From NCBI GenBank assembly GCA_964657565.1, contig CAZZVQ010000002.1, positions 1 to 64,000 on the forward strand: a stretch of DNA of 64,000 nucleotides, read 5' to 3'. This DNA is from JAVVHH01 sp964657565 (GTDB taxonomy: Bacteria > Pseudomonadota > Alphaproteobacteria > Acetobacterales > Acetobacteraceae). Below, piece after piece: positions 1-8,433 of the stretch. The notes beneath the pieces were generated by a model. The model worked only from the letters and a program-made list of their open reading frames with translations, searched no databases and had not been told where the DNA came from. Position numbers and translations under genes: made by a program. Position 1 is the stretch's first letter, and each line of letters begins with the position of its first letter.

Positions 1-716
1 GGCGGCCCATCGTGTTCACGGCGACGGCGTCCGACGAGGGCGCGGCGTTCGCGGCCCGCTTCATCGACTGCGTGTTCACACCGGGTTCCTACGGCATCGG
101 CGTCAATCAGGAGTTCTACCGGAAGCTGAAAGCCAAGGCGGTCGAGTACGGCCGGGATCCGGACTCGGTTGCGGTACTGCCGGGGTGCACGCCGCTCATC
201 GCCCCGACGCGGGAGGCTGCGCAGGCGATCCAGGCCGCGCGCCGGGAGCAGATCGGGCTGCAGGGCGCGATCAAATACCTCAGCGGCTCGTTCCACGGGT
301 TCGATCTTCGCCCCTATGGCTTGGACGATCCCTTCCCGCTCAGCGCGATCGAGCGCGTCGCCGAGGGGTTCAAAGGCAACATGATGCAGATGCTCCGTGT
401 CGCGCGCGACGAGGCGCTTACGGTCCGGCAGTTCGTGATGCGCTTCGGATTCCCCAAGGATAGCTACGTCGGTACCGCCGAGGACGTCGCGGACGAGATG
501 CAGGAGTGGATCGACGGCGAGGCGTGCGATGGCTTCATGCTCATCGAGTCGCAGCCGGGTCAGCTGCGCCTGTTTGCCGACAGCGTCGCGCCGATCCTCA
601 GGGCGCGAGGGCTGCTGCGCAAGGAGTACTCGGGCACGACGCTGCGGGATAATCTGGGGTTGCCCCGGCCTGACAACCAGTTCGTTGCTGGCGGCCGGTG
701 CGGGCTCGATGCCTGA
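1..716 (+). CDS. LLM-class flavin-dependent monooxygenase, C-terminal part (5' end outside window)
   Basis: About 237 C-terminal residues of an NtaA/SnaA/DszA-type FMN-dependent monooxygenase (luciferase-like fold). The frame is open from base 3, so the start lies before the window. Visible hallmarks are the RPIV...TASDEG stretch, which corresponds to the RPVIVQAG...S..G segment after the central barrel, and the C-terminal YSGTTLRDNLGLPRP signature typical of this subfamily. Such enzymes use FMNH2 from a separate reductase to oxidise sulfonates, sulfones or chelators; the substrate here cannot be read. The stop overlaps the kdgK start by 8 bases, so the two are probably co-transcribed, although the link to sugar-acid breakdown is unclear. 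Confidence 0.8.
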   Translation, partial: RPIVFTATASDEGAAFAARFIDCVFTPGSYGIGVNQEFYRKLKAKAVEYGRDPDSVAVLPGCTPLIAPTREAAQAIQAARREQIGLQGAIKYLSGSFHGFDLRPYGLDDPFPLSAIERVAEGFKGNMMQMLRVARDEALTVRQFVMRFGFPKDSYVGTAEDVADEMQEWIDGEACDGFMLIESQPGQLRLFADSVAPILRARGLLRKEYSGTTLRDNLGLPRPDNQFVAGGRCGLDA

Positions 717-1650
717 TCTTCTCCCAGCCAAGCGCACGATCTGCATCGGCGAGTGCATGATCGAGTTGTCGGAACGGGCCGACGGCTCGATCAGCCGCGC
801 GTTCGGCGGCGACACGTTGAATACGGCGCTGTATCTCGCCCGGCTCGGCTGCCCGGTCGACTACGCCACCGCGCTGGGGACCGATCCGTTCAGCGACGAG
901 ATGGTGGCCGCGTGGGCCGGCGAGGGCATCGGCACCGGGCTGGTGCTGCGCGTGGCCAACCGGCTGCCCGGGCTCTACCTCATCCGCACGGATGCGGGCG
1001 GGGAGCGCTCATTCTTCTATTGGCGGGACAGTGCGCCGGTGCGCGACATGTTCACGCTGGCGCAGGCCGGATCGATGGAGGACGCTGTCTGCCGCGCCGG
1101 GCTGCTCTACCTGTCGGGCATTACGCTGTCGCTGTTCCAGGGGCCGGCCAGGGATGCGCTGTTCGGCCTGCTCGCGCGGGCCCGGCGCGAGGGCGCGCGG
1201 GTCGCGTTCGACACCAATTTCCGCCCCCGCGGCTGGCCGGACCGGGCCGACGCGCAGGCAGCGTTCGAGCGTGCCTTCGCGCTCAGCGACGTCGTCCTGG
1301 CCGGCATGGAGGACTACGCCCTGCTCTACGGCGACGGCGATCCACAGGATGCGATCCGGCGCTTGCGTGACGCAGGGGTCGGCGAGGCGGTGGTCAAATG
1401 CGTGCATCCCGCCTGCTACGTGGTCGGCGCCGACGCGGTCGAGCTGGTGGCTGCCGACGGGGTCNNNNNNNNNNCCATCGTCGACACCACGGCGGCGGGC
1501 GACAGCTTCGCCGCCGGCTACCTTGCCGCCAGCGCCGCTGGCCGCGCCGCGCCCGACGCCGCGCGCGCCGGCCACCGCCTGGCCGGCACCGTGATCCGCT
1601 TCCGCGGCGCCATCATCCCGCGCCATGCCATGCCCGCCAACATCCTATAA
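709..1650 (+). CDS. kdgK: 2-keto-3-deoxygluconate kinase (PfkB family)
   Basis: 313 residues as assembled. It phosphorylates 2-keto-3-deoxygluconate to KDPG in the cytoplasm. PfkB/ribokinase features: N-terminal IGECMIEL, the GGDTLNTALYLARLG substrate-binding stretch at residues 35-50, and the C-terminal DTTAAGDSFAAGY signature with the catalytic base Asp in AAGD. The ATG at 709 overlaps the upstream stop, and the KDPG aldolase follows 7 bases after this stop, so the pair converts KDG to pyruvate plus glyceraldehyde 3-phosphate. Ten Ns at 1465-1474 fall just before the DTTAAGD motif. The frame is kept across them, but the true number of missing bases is unknown. Confidence 0.85.
   Translation: MPDLLPAKRTICIGECMIELSERADGSISRAFGGDTLNTALYLARLGCPVDYATALGTDPFSDEMVAAWAGEGIGTGLVLRVANRLPGLYLIRTDAGGERSFFYWRDSAPVRDMFTLAQAGSMEDAVCRAGLLYLSGITLSLFQGPARDALFGLLARARREGARVAFDTNFRPRGWPDRADAQAAFERAFALSDVVLAGMEDYALLYGDGDPQDAIRRLRDAGVGEAVVKCVHPACYVVGADAVELVAADGVXXXXIVDTTAAGDSFAAGYLAASAAGRAAPDAARAGHRLAGTVIRFRGAIIPRHAMPANIL
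1465..1474. other. Assembly gap of 10 N inside kdgK
   Basis: Ten consecutive N. They replace about four codons between strand ...AADGV and IVDTTAAGDSF of the kinase. A fixed 10-N filler usually marks a scaffold join of unknown length; family members normally have a few more residues here, so the true gap is probably longer. Confidence 0.95.
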
Positions 1651-1657
1651 GGCCGCC

Positions 1658-2284
1658 ATGACCGATATCGCCGACCTGCTCCGCGCCGCACGCCTCGTTG
1701 CCGTGCTGACCATCCAGCACGTGGCCGATGCGGTGCCGCTGGCGCGCGCGCTGGTCGCCGGCGGCGTCCGCACTCTCGAGATCACGCTGCGCACCCCGGC
1801 CGGCGCCGACGCGGCCGCGGCCGTGGCGGAGGCGGTGCCGGAGGCGGTGGTCGGCCTGGGCACCGTGTTGAGCGTCCGCGACCTCGAGCTGACCAAGCGC
1901 CTCGGCCTGCCGTTCGCGTTCAGCCCTGGGGCCACGCCCGAGCTGCTGGACGCGGCGCGCGCGCTGTCGGTGCCGTTCGTGCCCGGGATCGCCACCGCAT
2001 CGGAGCTGATCGCGGCGCGGGAGCGTGGGTTCGACGTGGTCAAGCTGTTCCCGGCCGAGCAGCTCGGCGGCATCGGCGCGCTGCGCGCCCTGGGCGGGCC
2101 GTTCCCCTCGACGCTGTTCAACCCGACTGGCGGCGTGACGGAGGCGAACATGCGGGACTACCTGGCCCTGCCCAACGTGGTCGCCGTCGGCGGCTCCTGG
2201 CTCGCCCCCGCCAAGGACGTCGCCGCCGGCGACTGGGCCGCCATCACCGTCCGAGCCGAGAGGGCTATTCGTTCGACGGTCTGA
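1658..2284 (+). CDS. eda: 2-keto-3-deoxy-6-phosphogluconate (KDPG) aldolase
   Basis: 208 residues, usual length for the class I KDPG/KHG aldolases. It cleaves KDPG to pyruvate and glyceraldehyde 3-phosphate, the last step of the Entner-Doudoroff route. Seen: catalytic Glu in LEITLRT (about E41), Schiff-base Lys in VVKLFPAEQLGG (about K129), the phosphate-binding FNPTGGV loop and the C-terminal VAVGGSWLAP. The ATG at 1658 is chosen over an upstream in-frame ATG at 1625, which would overlap kdgK and adds residues unlike the family. It forms a two-gene unit with the kinase; no Entner-Doudoroff dehydratase is present nearby. Confidence 0.92.
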   Translation: MTDIADLLRAARLVAVLTIQHVADAVPLARALVAGGVRTLEITLRTPAGADAAAAVAEAVPEAVVGLGTVLSVRDLELTKRLGLPFAFSPGATPELLDAARALSVPFVPGIATASELIAARERGFDVVKLFPAEQLGGIGALRALGGPFPSTLFNPTGGVTEANMRDYLALPNVVAVGGSWLAPAKDVAAGDWAAITVRAERAIRSTV

Positions 2285-2419
2285 TCGCTCGTTCAAGATG
2301 TACGTCAGCCCGATCGCAGGCTGGCCGCCGGTCAACGGTCCATCCGGAAATCGACCGTCACGCGCCGCTCCGGCCGTGGCGGCGACCTAGTACACCCAAG
2401 GGCCGGAAGGCTACGTCGA
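2285..2419. other. Convergent intergenic spacer
   Basis: The 135-base space between the ends of eda (+) and the MFS gene (-). No gene, clear hairpin with T-run or repeat was found in it. Confidence 0.6.
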
Positions 2420-3685
2420 CTACCCCGCCGTGGCCTGACGATCCGGCGCCGTCTCCGGCATGGCGACGAACAGGGCGGTCAGCGCCACGCAGGCGGCGGC
2501 CCCGAAGGTCAGGAACGCCGGGGAGTAGCCGAGGTGGTCCACGATGACGCCCGCGACGAGCCCGCTCAGCGAGGCGCCGAGACCCTGGGCCGTCGCCACC
2601 GCCCCTTGCGCCAGGTTGTAGCGCCCGGTCCCGCGCATCAGGTCCGCGATGACGAGAGGCGTGATGGCGCCGAAGATGCCGGCGCCCACGCCGTCAAGCA
2701 GCTGCACTCCGATCAGCCAGGGCGCGCTGTCCGAGACCGTGTAGAGCAGCGAGCGGAGGGGGAGCACGGCGAAGCCCACGAGGAGGATCGGCTTACGGCC
2801 GATCCGGTCCGCCGTGCGCCCGACCGCGAGCGCCACGGGCAGCATGATGAGCTGGGCGGCGATGATGCACGACGACATCATCGCGGTCGCCCAGTCCGGA
2901 TAAGCCTGCGCCAGTTTCTGGCCCACGAGCGGCAGCAGCGGCGCGTTGGCGAAATGGAACAGCATGGCGCACGCGGCAAACACGACGAGCGGACGGCTTC
3001 GGAGCAGCGCGGTGTAGCCGGACGGCGCCTGCTGTTGCGCTTCCTCCTGCGCATCGCCCTTTCCGTCCGCCAGTCCTCGGGCGCGGTCCTGATCGATCGC
3101 GGCGTGGGGGATCGTCAGCATCGCGAGCGCCGCCAGTCCGGCGAACACCGGCACCAGCAGGAAGACGGCCCGTTGCGAGAACAAGTAGCCGATGCCGCCC
3201 GCCGCGGCGGCGACGGCCACGTTGCCGGCGTGGTCGAAGGCCGAGTTGCGGCCCATCCGGCGGGCCAGATGTCTCCGGGCGTAGAGGCCGAGCGTCACCG
3301 CACCGACGGCCGGGCCGAACACGTCGCCCACCACGGCGATGGCGGTGCTGGCCACGATGACGGGCCAGAAGGTCGGGACCGCGAAGATGACCAGCGCGCC
3401 GATCGCCAGGATGACCAGCGCCAGCACGACGGCGCCGCGCTTGCGCCGGGTCGCGTCGATCGCGGCGCCGGCAGGGGTTTGCGCGACCAGGCCGAGCAGC
3501 CCGCTGATGGTCGTCACCCACCCGACTTGCGTCTGGCTCCAGTGCTGCTGGGTGATGAGGAAGACGTTGAGGTAGGGACCGAGCGCGCCGCGCACGTCGG
3601 CGAGGAGGAAGTTTACCGCGTCGAGCGAATGCGGGCGGAAGCCGGCGCGCTGAGCCTGTTTGGTGATGCCGGTGTCCGTGTCCAT
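2420..3685 (-). CDS. MFS transporter
   Basis: 421 residues, about 12 hydrophobic segments. Inner-membrane major facilitator. MFS motif-A-like sequences are visible after TM2 (AGAAIDATRRKRGA) and after TM8 (GRTADRIGRKPIL), separated by a charged central loop rich in Gln and Ala (QEEAQQQAP). It starts 2 bases after the stop of the DUF606 gene and is the last of three transporter genes in one direction (5430 to 2420). The family includes drug exporters and small-molecule importers, and the substrate cannot be told. The start codon has only a weak ribosome site, so translation may be coupled to the upstream gene. Confidence 0.8.
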   Translation of the reverse strand: MDTDTGITKQAQRAGFRPHSLDAVNFLLADVRGALGPYLNVFLITQQHWSQTQVGWVTTISGLLGLVAQTPAGAAIDATRRKRGAVVLALVILAIGALVIFAVPTFWPVIVASTAIAVVGDVFGPAVGAVTLGLYARRHLARRMGRNSAFDHAGNVAVAAAAGGIGYLFSQRAVFLLVPVFAGLAALAMLTIPHAAIDQDRARGLADGKGDAQEEAQQQAPSGYTALLRSRPLVVFAACAMLFHFANAPLLPLVGQKLAQAYPDWATAMMSSCIIAAQLIMLPVALAVGRTADRIGRKPILLVGFAVLPLRSLLYTVSDSAPWLIGVQLLDGVGAGIFGAITPLVIADLMRGTGRYNLAQGAVATAQGLGASLSGLVAGVIVDHLGYSPAFLTFGAAACVALTALFVAMPETAPDRQATAG

Positions 3686-3687
3686 GG

Positions 3688-4143
3688 CTAGAACAGGGCG
3701 ATCAGGACGATGCCGCCGGTCATCAGCGCGCCGCCGAGGATGCGCCCTATATTGAGGCTGTGCTGCTCGATGCCGAACAGGCCGAAATGGTCGACGGCGA
3801 GCGACATCAGGATGTTGGCCGTGATCGTCAGCCCCGCGAAGGGGCCGGCGCCAATCTTGTCCACGAACAGCAGGCCCATGACGACCGCGACGGCACCAAC
3901 CAACCCGCCGAGCGGTGCCCACCAGGGCATCGAGGAAATGCCCTTGATGGAGGGGAGCGGGTTGGGCAGGCAGAAGAACAGGACGAGCATGAAGGCTACG
4001 ATCGGCAGGAACGAGATCGTGCTGGCCAGCCAGGGATTTTCCAGTGATTTGCGCAGCGCCCCGTTCATCGGCGGTCCCCATGCCTGGAGCGCGCCGGCGA
4101 TCAGGATGAGCGGGTACAGCCAGGCTGCGCCGATATTCTGCAT
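3688..4143 (-). CDS. DMT-superfamily transporter, YdcZ/DUF606 type
   Basis: 151 residues with five predicted membrane helices, the usual size of single-domain YdcZ (DUF606) proteins. Landmarks of the family are NGALRKSLENPWLASTISF early on, PWWAPLGGLVGA in the middle and LAVDHFGLFGIEQHSLN near the end. Members are half-size drug/metabolite transporters that probably work as dimers. The ATG at 4143 is preceded by GGAGA. It lies between an ArsB/NhaD-like carrier (21 bases upstream) and an MFS gene, forming a transporter-only operon whose substrate is unknown. Confidence 0.82.
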   Translation of the reverse strand: MQNIGAAWLYPLILIAGALQAWGPPMNGALRKSLENPWLASTISFLPIVAFMLVLFFCLPNPLPSIKGISSMPWWAPLGGLVGAVAVVMGLLFVDKIGAGPFAGLTITANILMSLAVDHFGLFGIEQHSLNIGRILGGALMTGGIVLIALF

Positions 4144-4164
4144 TCTTCGTCTCCAGGGGTGAGG

Positions 4165-5430
4165 TCAGCCAAACGCGAAGGCAGCTGCGATCGCGAGAAG
4201 GAGGGCCGGCGGCATGACCAGCGCGCCGAGCTTGAGAAAGGCCCAGGCACTCACGCTCTGCCCTTCGCGCCGCAGCGCGGTCAGCCACAGGATGGTCGCC
4301 AGCGAGCCGGTCACCGACAGGTTCGGGCCGAGGTCGACCCCGATCAGCACCGCGCTGCGCACGTGATCGGGCACCTGCGCCATCTCGACCACGCGCCCGG
4401 CGACCAGGCCGGCCGGCAGGTTGTTGACCAGGTTGCAGCCGACCGCGAGCACGACGCCCGCCACCCACGCCGCCAGCGTCGCGGAGTATTGGACCAAATG
4501 TTGGAACAGAGCAGCGAGTTCGCGGGTCACGCCGGTCTTCTCGAGCGACTCCACCAGCACGAACAGCCCGGCCACCAGCGGCAGCACACCCCAGGAGATG
4601 TTCTTGGCAATATCGGTGACGCCGCATTGGGAGCGTGTCAGCACCAAGAGCGCGGTCGCGAGGCCGGCCAGGACCGTCGGCAGCCCGAGCTGGATGTCGA
4701 AGCCGGACGACACCAGCAGCACGATCGCGGTGGCGGCGATGCCGAACGCCGCCATCTTGCCGGCGGCGGACAATGCGGGGGTCTCGATCTCGCTTGAGAT
4801 GTCTTGCCGAAGGTCGCTCCGCTGGCTCCAGCGCAGCACGGCGTAGGTGGCCAGGATGGACAGCACCGAGGGCAGCGCATAGCGCGGCAGCCATTGCAGC
4901 AGCGGGGGCATGTGGCTGCCGTAGATCACCAGGTTGGCCGGGTTGGAGATCGGCAGCACGAAGCTCGCCGCATTGGCGATGAAGGCGCAGATGAACAGGT
5001 AGGGCAGGGGCTTGTCCGCCTTGGCCGTCTTGACGACGGCGGCCACGGCCGGGGTGAGCACGACGGCCGTCGCATCGTTGGACAGGAAGATCGTGACGAC
5101 GGTGCCGACGGCGAATACGAGGGTGAATAGGCGGGTGGCCGAGCCGCGTGCCAGTGACGCGGCGCGGGCGGCCAGCCAGTCGAAGAGCCCTTCCTGCCGG
5201 GCCAGCTCCGAGAGCAGCATCATACCGGTCAGGAACAGATAGACGTCGGTGCCCTTGCCGACGCCGGAGAAGGCTTCACCCGGGCTCAGCAGCCCGAGCG
5301 CCACCAGCAGGACCGCGCCGGCGACCGCCCAGATGAACTCGGGCCACGAGAACGGCCGGATGATGACCCCGGCCGTCGCGATCCCGGCGATGCCCCAAAT
5401 GGTCCACGGCGACGCGAGCAACCCGGCCAT
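4165..5430 (-). CDS. ArsB/NhaD-like ion transporter (IT superfamily)
   Basis: 421 residues, about 11 membrane helices. Homologous in layout to the arsenite exporter ArsB and related SLC13-type carriers. Seen: LSNDATAVVLTPAV (the first re-entrant NDG/NDA-like motif), ISNPANLVIYG, NLVNNLPAGLVAG (second half repeat) and DLGPNLSVTGSLATILWL near the C-terminus, which matches the ArsB GCDLGPKITPIGSLATLLW block. No arsR or arsC is nearby, so arsenic transport is only one possibility; organic or inorganic anion transport is equally open. First gene of a three-gene minus-strand unit. A GTG at 5433 is an alternative start. Confidence 0.75.
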   Translation of the reverse strand: MAGLLASPWTIWGIAGIATAGVIIRPFSWPEFIWAVAGAVLLVALGLLSPGEAFSGVGKGTDVYLFLTGMMLLSELARQEGLFDWLAARAASLARGSATRLFTLVFAVGTVVTIFLSNDATAVVLTPAVAAVVKTAKADKPLPYLFICAFIANAASFVLPISNPANLVIYGSHMPPLLQWLPRYALPSVLSILATYAVLRWSQRSDLRQDISSEIETPALSAAGKMAAFGIAATAIVLLVSSGFDIQLGLPTVLAGLATALLVLTRSQCGVTDIAKNISWGVLPLVAGLFVLVESLEKTGVTRELAALFQHLVQYSATLAAWVAGVVLAVGCNLVNNLPAGLVAGRVVEMAQVPDHVRSAVLIGVDLGPNLSVTGSLATILWLTALRREGQSVSAWAFLKLGALVMPPALLLAIAAAFAFG

Positions 5431-5692
5431 CACCAGTTCCGGCCGTCGATCATCCGACCGCTGCGCCGGTACCGCCGGCGGGCCGGGTCATGTGTTTGAT
5501 GCTCATGTCGTCTCCGTGGTTCAGCGCTGCCGGCGCGTCAAGCAGAGAGCAAACGCAAGCACCATGCCACGTGTCAGCCCCTGGCGATGCTCGCAGCGGT
5601 TCTCCTGAGCGGGGCCCTCGAGTCTGCTTCGGGGACGTCGCGCGTCCCATTACGGGACACCACCGGGTCCGCCACGACGTGGGGCGAGCCGG
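5431..5692. other. Intergenic region between transporter operon and emrB-like gene
   Basis: 262 bases with no convincing coding frame; a 66-codon minus-strand frame has no family features. It should hold the promoter of the three-gene transporter unit and the end of the efflux operon transcript. No clear hairpin or operator was recognised. Confidence 0.5.
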
Positions 5693-7246
5693 TCAGTGGC
5701 CGCCCGGTGCGGCGGCCTTTGGCGCGGTGACCTTGCGCAGCAGCGGCACGAGGAGGGTGGCGACGACGAAGGCCAGCATCACCGCACGGAACGCGTCGGC
5801 GTAGGCCAGCGTCGAGGCTTCGCGATAGGCCAGCCGCCATAGCCGATGCAGCGCCGCCTGATCGGCCAGCTGCGGCCCACCCGGCACGACGGCATACCGG
5901 CCGGCGAGGTCGGACAGCATGCGCGTCATGGCCCCGTTGGCGGCGGTCAGGTTGCTGGCGATCATCTGGAAATGCAGGTTCGTCTTGTCGTTGATGATGG
6001 CGGCACTCACTGCGATGCCGACCGCTCCGCCCAGGTTGCGCATCATGTTGAACAGCCCGCTGGCGTATTTCAGCCGCTCCGGCGGCAGGCTGCCGAGACC
6101 GAGACTGACGCTGGGCGCCACCGCGAAGACCTGCGGGAAGCCGCGCAGCAGCTGCGGCACGAGCAGCTCGGCCGCGCTCCAGCTCGAGCTGATGAAGCTG
6201 AAGCGCCACATGGCGAGGCCGAAGCAGGCCATGCCGAACATCATCAGCCAGCGCGTGTCGAACCGCTTGGCCAGCATGATGTAGACCGGCGTGCCGATCA
6301 GCGTCGCCGCTCCGGTGGAGAACACCGCCACCCCGGTCTGCCAGGCGCTGTAGCCCCGGACGTAGCCGAGGAAGAGCGGCGTCAAATAGATGGTGGTGAA
6401 GATACCGACCCCGGTGATGAACGACAGCAGGCAGCCCAGCGCGAAATTGCGGTTGCCCAGCGCGCGCAGATCGACGACCGGGTTGGCGACCTTGAGGCTG
6501 CGGATCGCAAACGCCGTGAGGCTGATGCCGGCGACCGCAGCGCAATCCCTGATCTTGGCGTCGCTGAACCAGTTCCAGCGGGTGCCTTCCTCCAGCACGT
6601 ATTCCAGCGTCCCGAGCCCGACGGCCATCAGCGCGATCCCGGGATAATCGGCGCCGCGCAGCAATTTGAGGTCGGGCTCGTCGATGCGCACGAGCCCGGG
6701 GACCAACAGGGTGATGGCGACACCCGGCAGCAGGTTGACGTAGAACAGCCAGTGCCAGTTGAGCGTGTCGGTGATGTAGCCGCCGATGACCGGCCCGAGC
6801 GTGGGGGCGACGGAGGCGATGCTGCCGATGACGGCGGCCGAGTAGACCCGGCGTGGACCCTGGAAATAATGGAACGACGAGGTGAACACGGTCGGGATCA
6901 TCGACGCGCCCAGCAGGCCCTGCAGCGCGCGGAACAGGATCATGCTCTGGATGTTCCAGGCCAGGCCGCACAGCATGCTCGCAACGGTGAACCCGGCCGC
7001 CGACGCGGTGAACAGCCAGCGCGTCGAGAACACCCGGGTCAGCCAGCCCGACAGCGGGATCATGATGATCTCGGCGATCAGGTAGGCCGTCTGCACCCAG
7101 CTGATCTCGTCCTGCGCCGCCGACAATCCGCCGCCGATGTCCTGTAGCGAGGAGGCGACGATCTGGATGTCGAGCAGGGCGATGAACATGCCGCAGCACA
7201 TCACCGCGAAGGGCCAGATCGAGGGAGGCCGGGCTGCGTCGGTCAT
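5693..7246 (-). CDS. emrB: DHA2-family (14-TM) MFS efflux transporter, EmrB type
   Basis: 517 residues, 14 predicted helices. Proton-driven drug exporter of the inner membrane, working with the membrane-fusion protein encoded just upstream. Family marks: LDIQIVASSLQDIGGGLS in TM1 (motif D1), SWVQTAYLIAEIIMIPLSGW, the motif-C-like GSIASVAPTLGPVIGGY in TM5 and NWHWLFYVNLLPG. Its ATG overlaps the fusion-protein stop by 4 bases. An outer-membrane TolC partner is not in the window. Expression is probably controlled by the divergent HxlR regulator through the inverted repeat at 8374-8414. Confidence 0.88.
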   Translation of the reverse strand: MTDAARPPSIWPFAVMCCGMFIALLDIQIVASSLQDIGGGLSAAQDEISWVQTAYLIAEIIMIPLSGWLTRVFSTRWLFTASAAGFTVASMLCGLAWNIQSMILFRALQGLLGASMIPTVFTSSFHYFQGPRRVYSAAVIGSIASVAPTLGPVIGGYITDTLNWHWLFYVNLLPGVAITLLVPGLVRIDEPDLKLLRGADYPGIALMAVGLGTLEYVLEEGTRWNWFSDAKIRDCAAVAGISLTAFAIRSLKVANPVVDLRALGNRNFALGCLLSFITGVGIFTTIYLTPLFLGYVRGYSAWQTGVAVFSTGAATLIGTPVYIMLAKRFDTRWLMMFGMACFGLAMWRFSFISSSWSAAELLVPQLLRGFPQVFAVAPSVSLGLGSLPPERLKYASGLFNMMRNLGGAVGIAVSAAIINDKTNLHFQMIASNLTAANGAMTRMLSDLAGRYAVVPGGPQLADQAALHRLWRLAYREASTLAYADAFRAVMLAFVVATLLVPLLRKVTAPKAAAPGGH

Positions 7247-8343
7247 GGCGTCCGCGCTGCCCTTGTGTCGACGCTGACGGTCGTCGACAGACCCGGGCGC
7301 AGCAGCGCCAGCCTGTCGTCGCCGTCGTCGAGCAGGATGCGGACCGGGACGCGCTGGACGATCTTGGTGAAGTTGCCGGTCGCGTTTTCCGGCGGGATCA
7401 CGCTGAACACCGCGCCCGTCCCCGGCGAGAGGCTGACCACGCGGCCGCGGAACTCATGCCCGGGCAGCACGTCGGCCGCGATGGTGGCGACCCGGCCCGG
7501 CGCCATCTCGGCCAGCTGGTCCTCCTTGAAGTTGGCGTCGACCCAGAGGCCTCGGGCCGGGATGATCGACAGCAGGTAGCCGGCTTGCGCCACGTAGGCG
7601 CCGACGTGGGCGGCGCGGTTGCCGACATAGCCGTCGATCGGCGCGCGGATCTCGGTGTAGCCGAGATTGAGTTGGGCGGTCTGCAGATCGGCGCCGGCCT
7701 GGGCCAGGTCGGCCTCGGCCTTGGCGATCTGCGCCTGCAGCACGGGGATGTGCTGCCGGGCCGCCTGCAACGACGCTGCGGCGGAGAGCACGCTGGCGTG
7801 GGCCTGGGTCTCGAGCGATGCGGTCCGCTGCTGATCCTGGCGCGAGCCGGCCGCCGAGTTGGCCAGGCTGCGATAGCGGTCGGCGTCGAGGACGGTGTAG
7901 TCGGCCTGCGCCGATTTGGCCGAGAGATCCGCCACCTGCTGCTGGATCACCGATTGCTGCAGCGTCAGCTGGGCCCGCAGGCTGTCGAGCACGGCGTTGG
8001 CCCCGGCCACGACGGCCTGCGCCCGGCCGAGTGCGGCCTGGTAGTCGCGCGGGTCGAGCCGGAGCAGGAGCTGGCCGGCCTGAACCAGTTGGTGATCGCT
8101 CACCGGGATCGATTGGATGAAGCCCGGCACATGCGGCGCGATGGCCGTCACGTTGCCGCCGACATAGGCGTCGTCGGTGCTCTCGATGAAGCGGCCGTTG
8201 GTCCACCAATCCACGCCCAACCAGGCGCCGCCCGCCAGGACGGCGACGGCGGCGGCCAGCAGGGAGAAGCGCTTCAGCCCGAAGCGCCGGCGGATCTTGA
8301 GGGTTGGCTGGTCGAGATCACGCTGGTCGAGGGTCGTGGACAC
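7243..8343 (-). CDS. emrA: HlyD/EmrA-family membrane fusion protein
   Basis: 366 residues. Periplasmic adaptor of a tripartite efflux pump: short cytoplasmic N-terminus, one membrane anchor (residues about 26-45, LLAAAVAVLAGGAWLGVDWW), a biotinyl-lipoyl half (DDAYVGGNVTAIAPHVPGFI), a long coiled-coil hairpin rich in Ala/Gln, then the second lipoyl half (YTEIRAPIDGYVGNRAAHVG). I chose the GTG at 8343 because AGGAGG sits 5 bases before it; a longer reading from 8367 has no ribosome site and runs into the operator. Overlaps emrB by ATGA. Confidence 0.87.
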   Translation of the reverse strand: MSTTLDQRDLDQPTLKIRRRFGLKRFSLLAAAVAVLAGGAWLGVDWWTNGRFIESTDDAYVGGNVTAIAPHVPGFIQSIPVSDHQLVQAGQLLLRLDPRDYQAALGRAQAVVAGANAVLDSLRAQLTLQQSVIQQQVADLSAKSAQADYTVLDADRYRSLANSAAGSRQDQQRTASLETQAHASVLSAAASLQAARQHIPVLQAQIAKAEADLAQAGADLQTAQLNLGYTEIRAPIDGYVGNRAAHVGAYVAQAGYLLSIIPARGLWVDANFKEDQLAEMAPGRVATIAADVLPGHEFRGRVVSLSPGTGAVFSVIPPENATGNFTKIVQRVPVRILLDDGDDRLALLRPGLSTTVSVDTRAARTP

Positions 8344-8373
8344 GGTGCCTCCTGTGCTGCGGCCCAACTAGGT

Positions 8374-8414
8374 CACTTGCATGATAATAGTAACTAGCTT
8401 GCATCATGCAAGTG
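8374..8414. promoter_or_regulatory. Divergent control region with 12-bp inverted repeat (probable HxlR operator)
   Basis: Arms CACTTGCATGAT (8374-8385) and ATCATGCAAGTG (8403-8414) are perfect inverted copies separated by 17 bases. The right arm also lies in a shorter perfect palindrome, CTTGCAT-C-ATGCAAG (8398-8412). The GATAAT at 8383-8388 resembles a -10 box. The site sits midway between the emrA-like gene (-) and the hxlR-like gene (+). HxlR dimers bind such inverted repeats, so repression of both directions is the natural reading (inference). Confidence 0.75.
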
Positions 8415-8433
8415 GCGGTCTTAGATGTGGTGC

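Noticed and set aside
2420..4894. An 824-codon minus-strand frame
   Set aside because: Only its last 421 codons are the MFS protein; the rest is antisense or out of frame to the DUF606 and ArsB-like genes, with Arg/Gly-rich nonsense content.
4165..5430. A firm arsB assignment as an arsenite pump
   Set aside because: No arsR, arsC or arsH nearby, and the same fold covers many anion carriers; left as ArsB/NhaD-like.
5450..5650. A 66-codon minus-strand frame upstream of the transporter operon
   Set aside because: No clear ribosome site, no family likeness, and composition like random GC-rich sequence.
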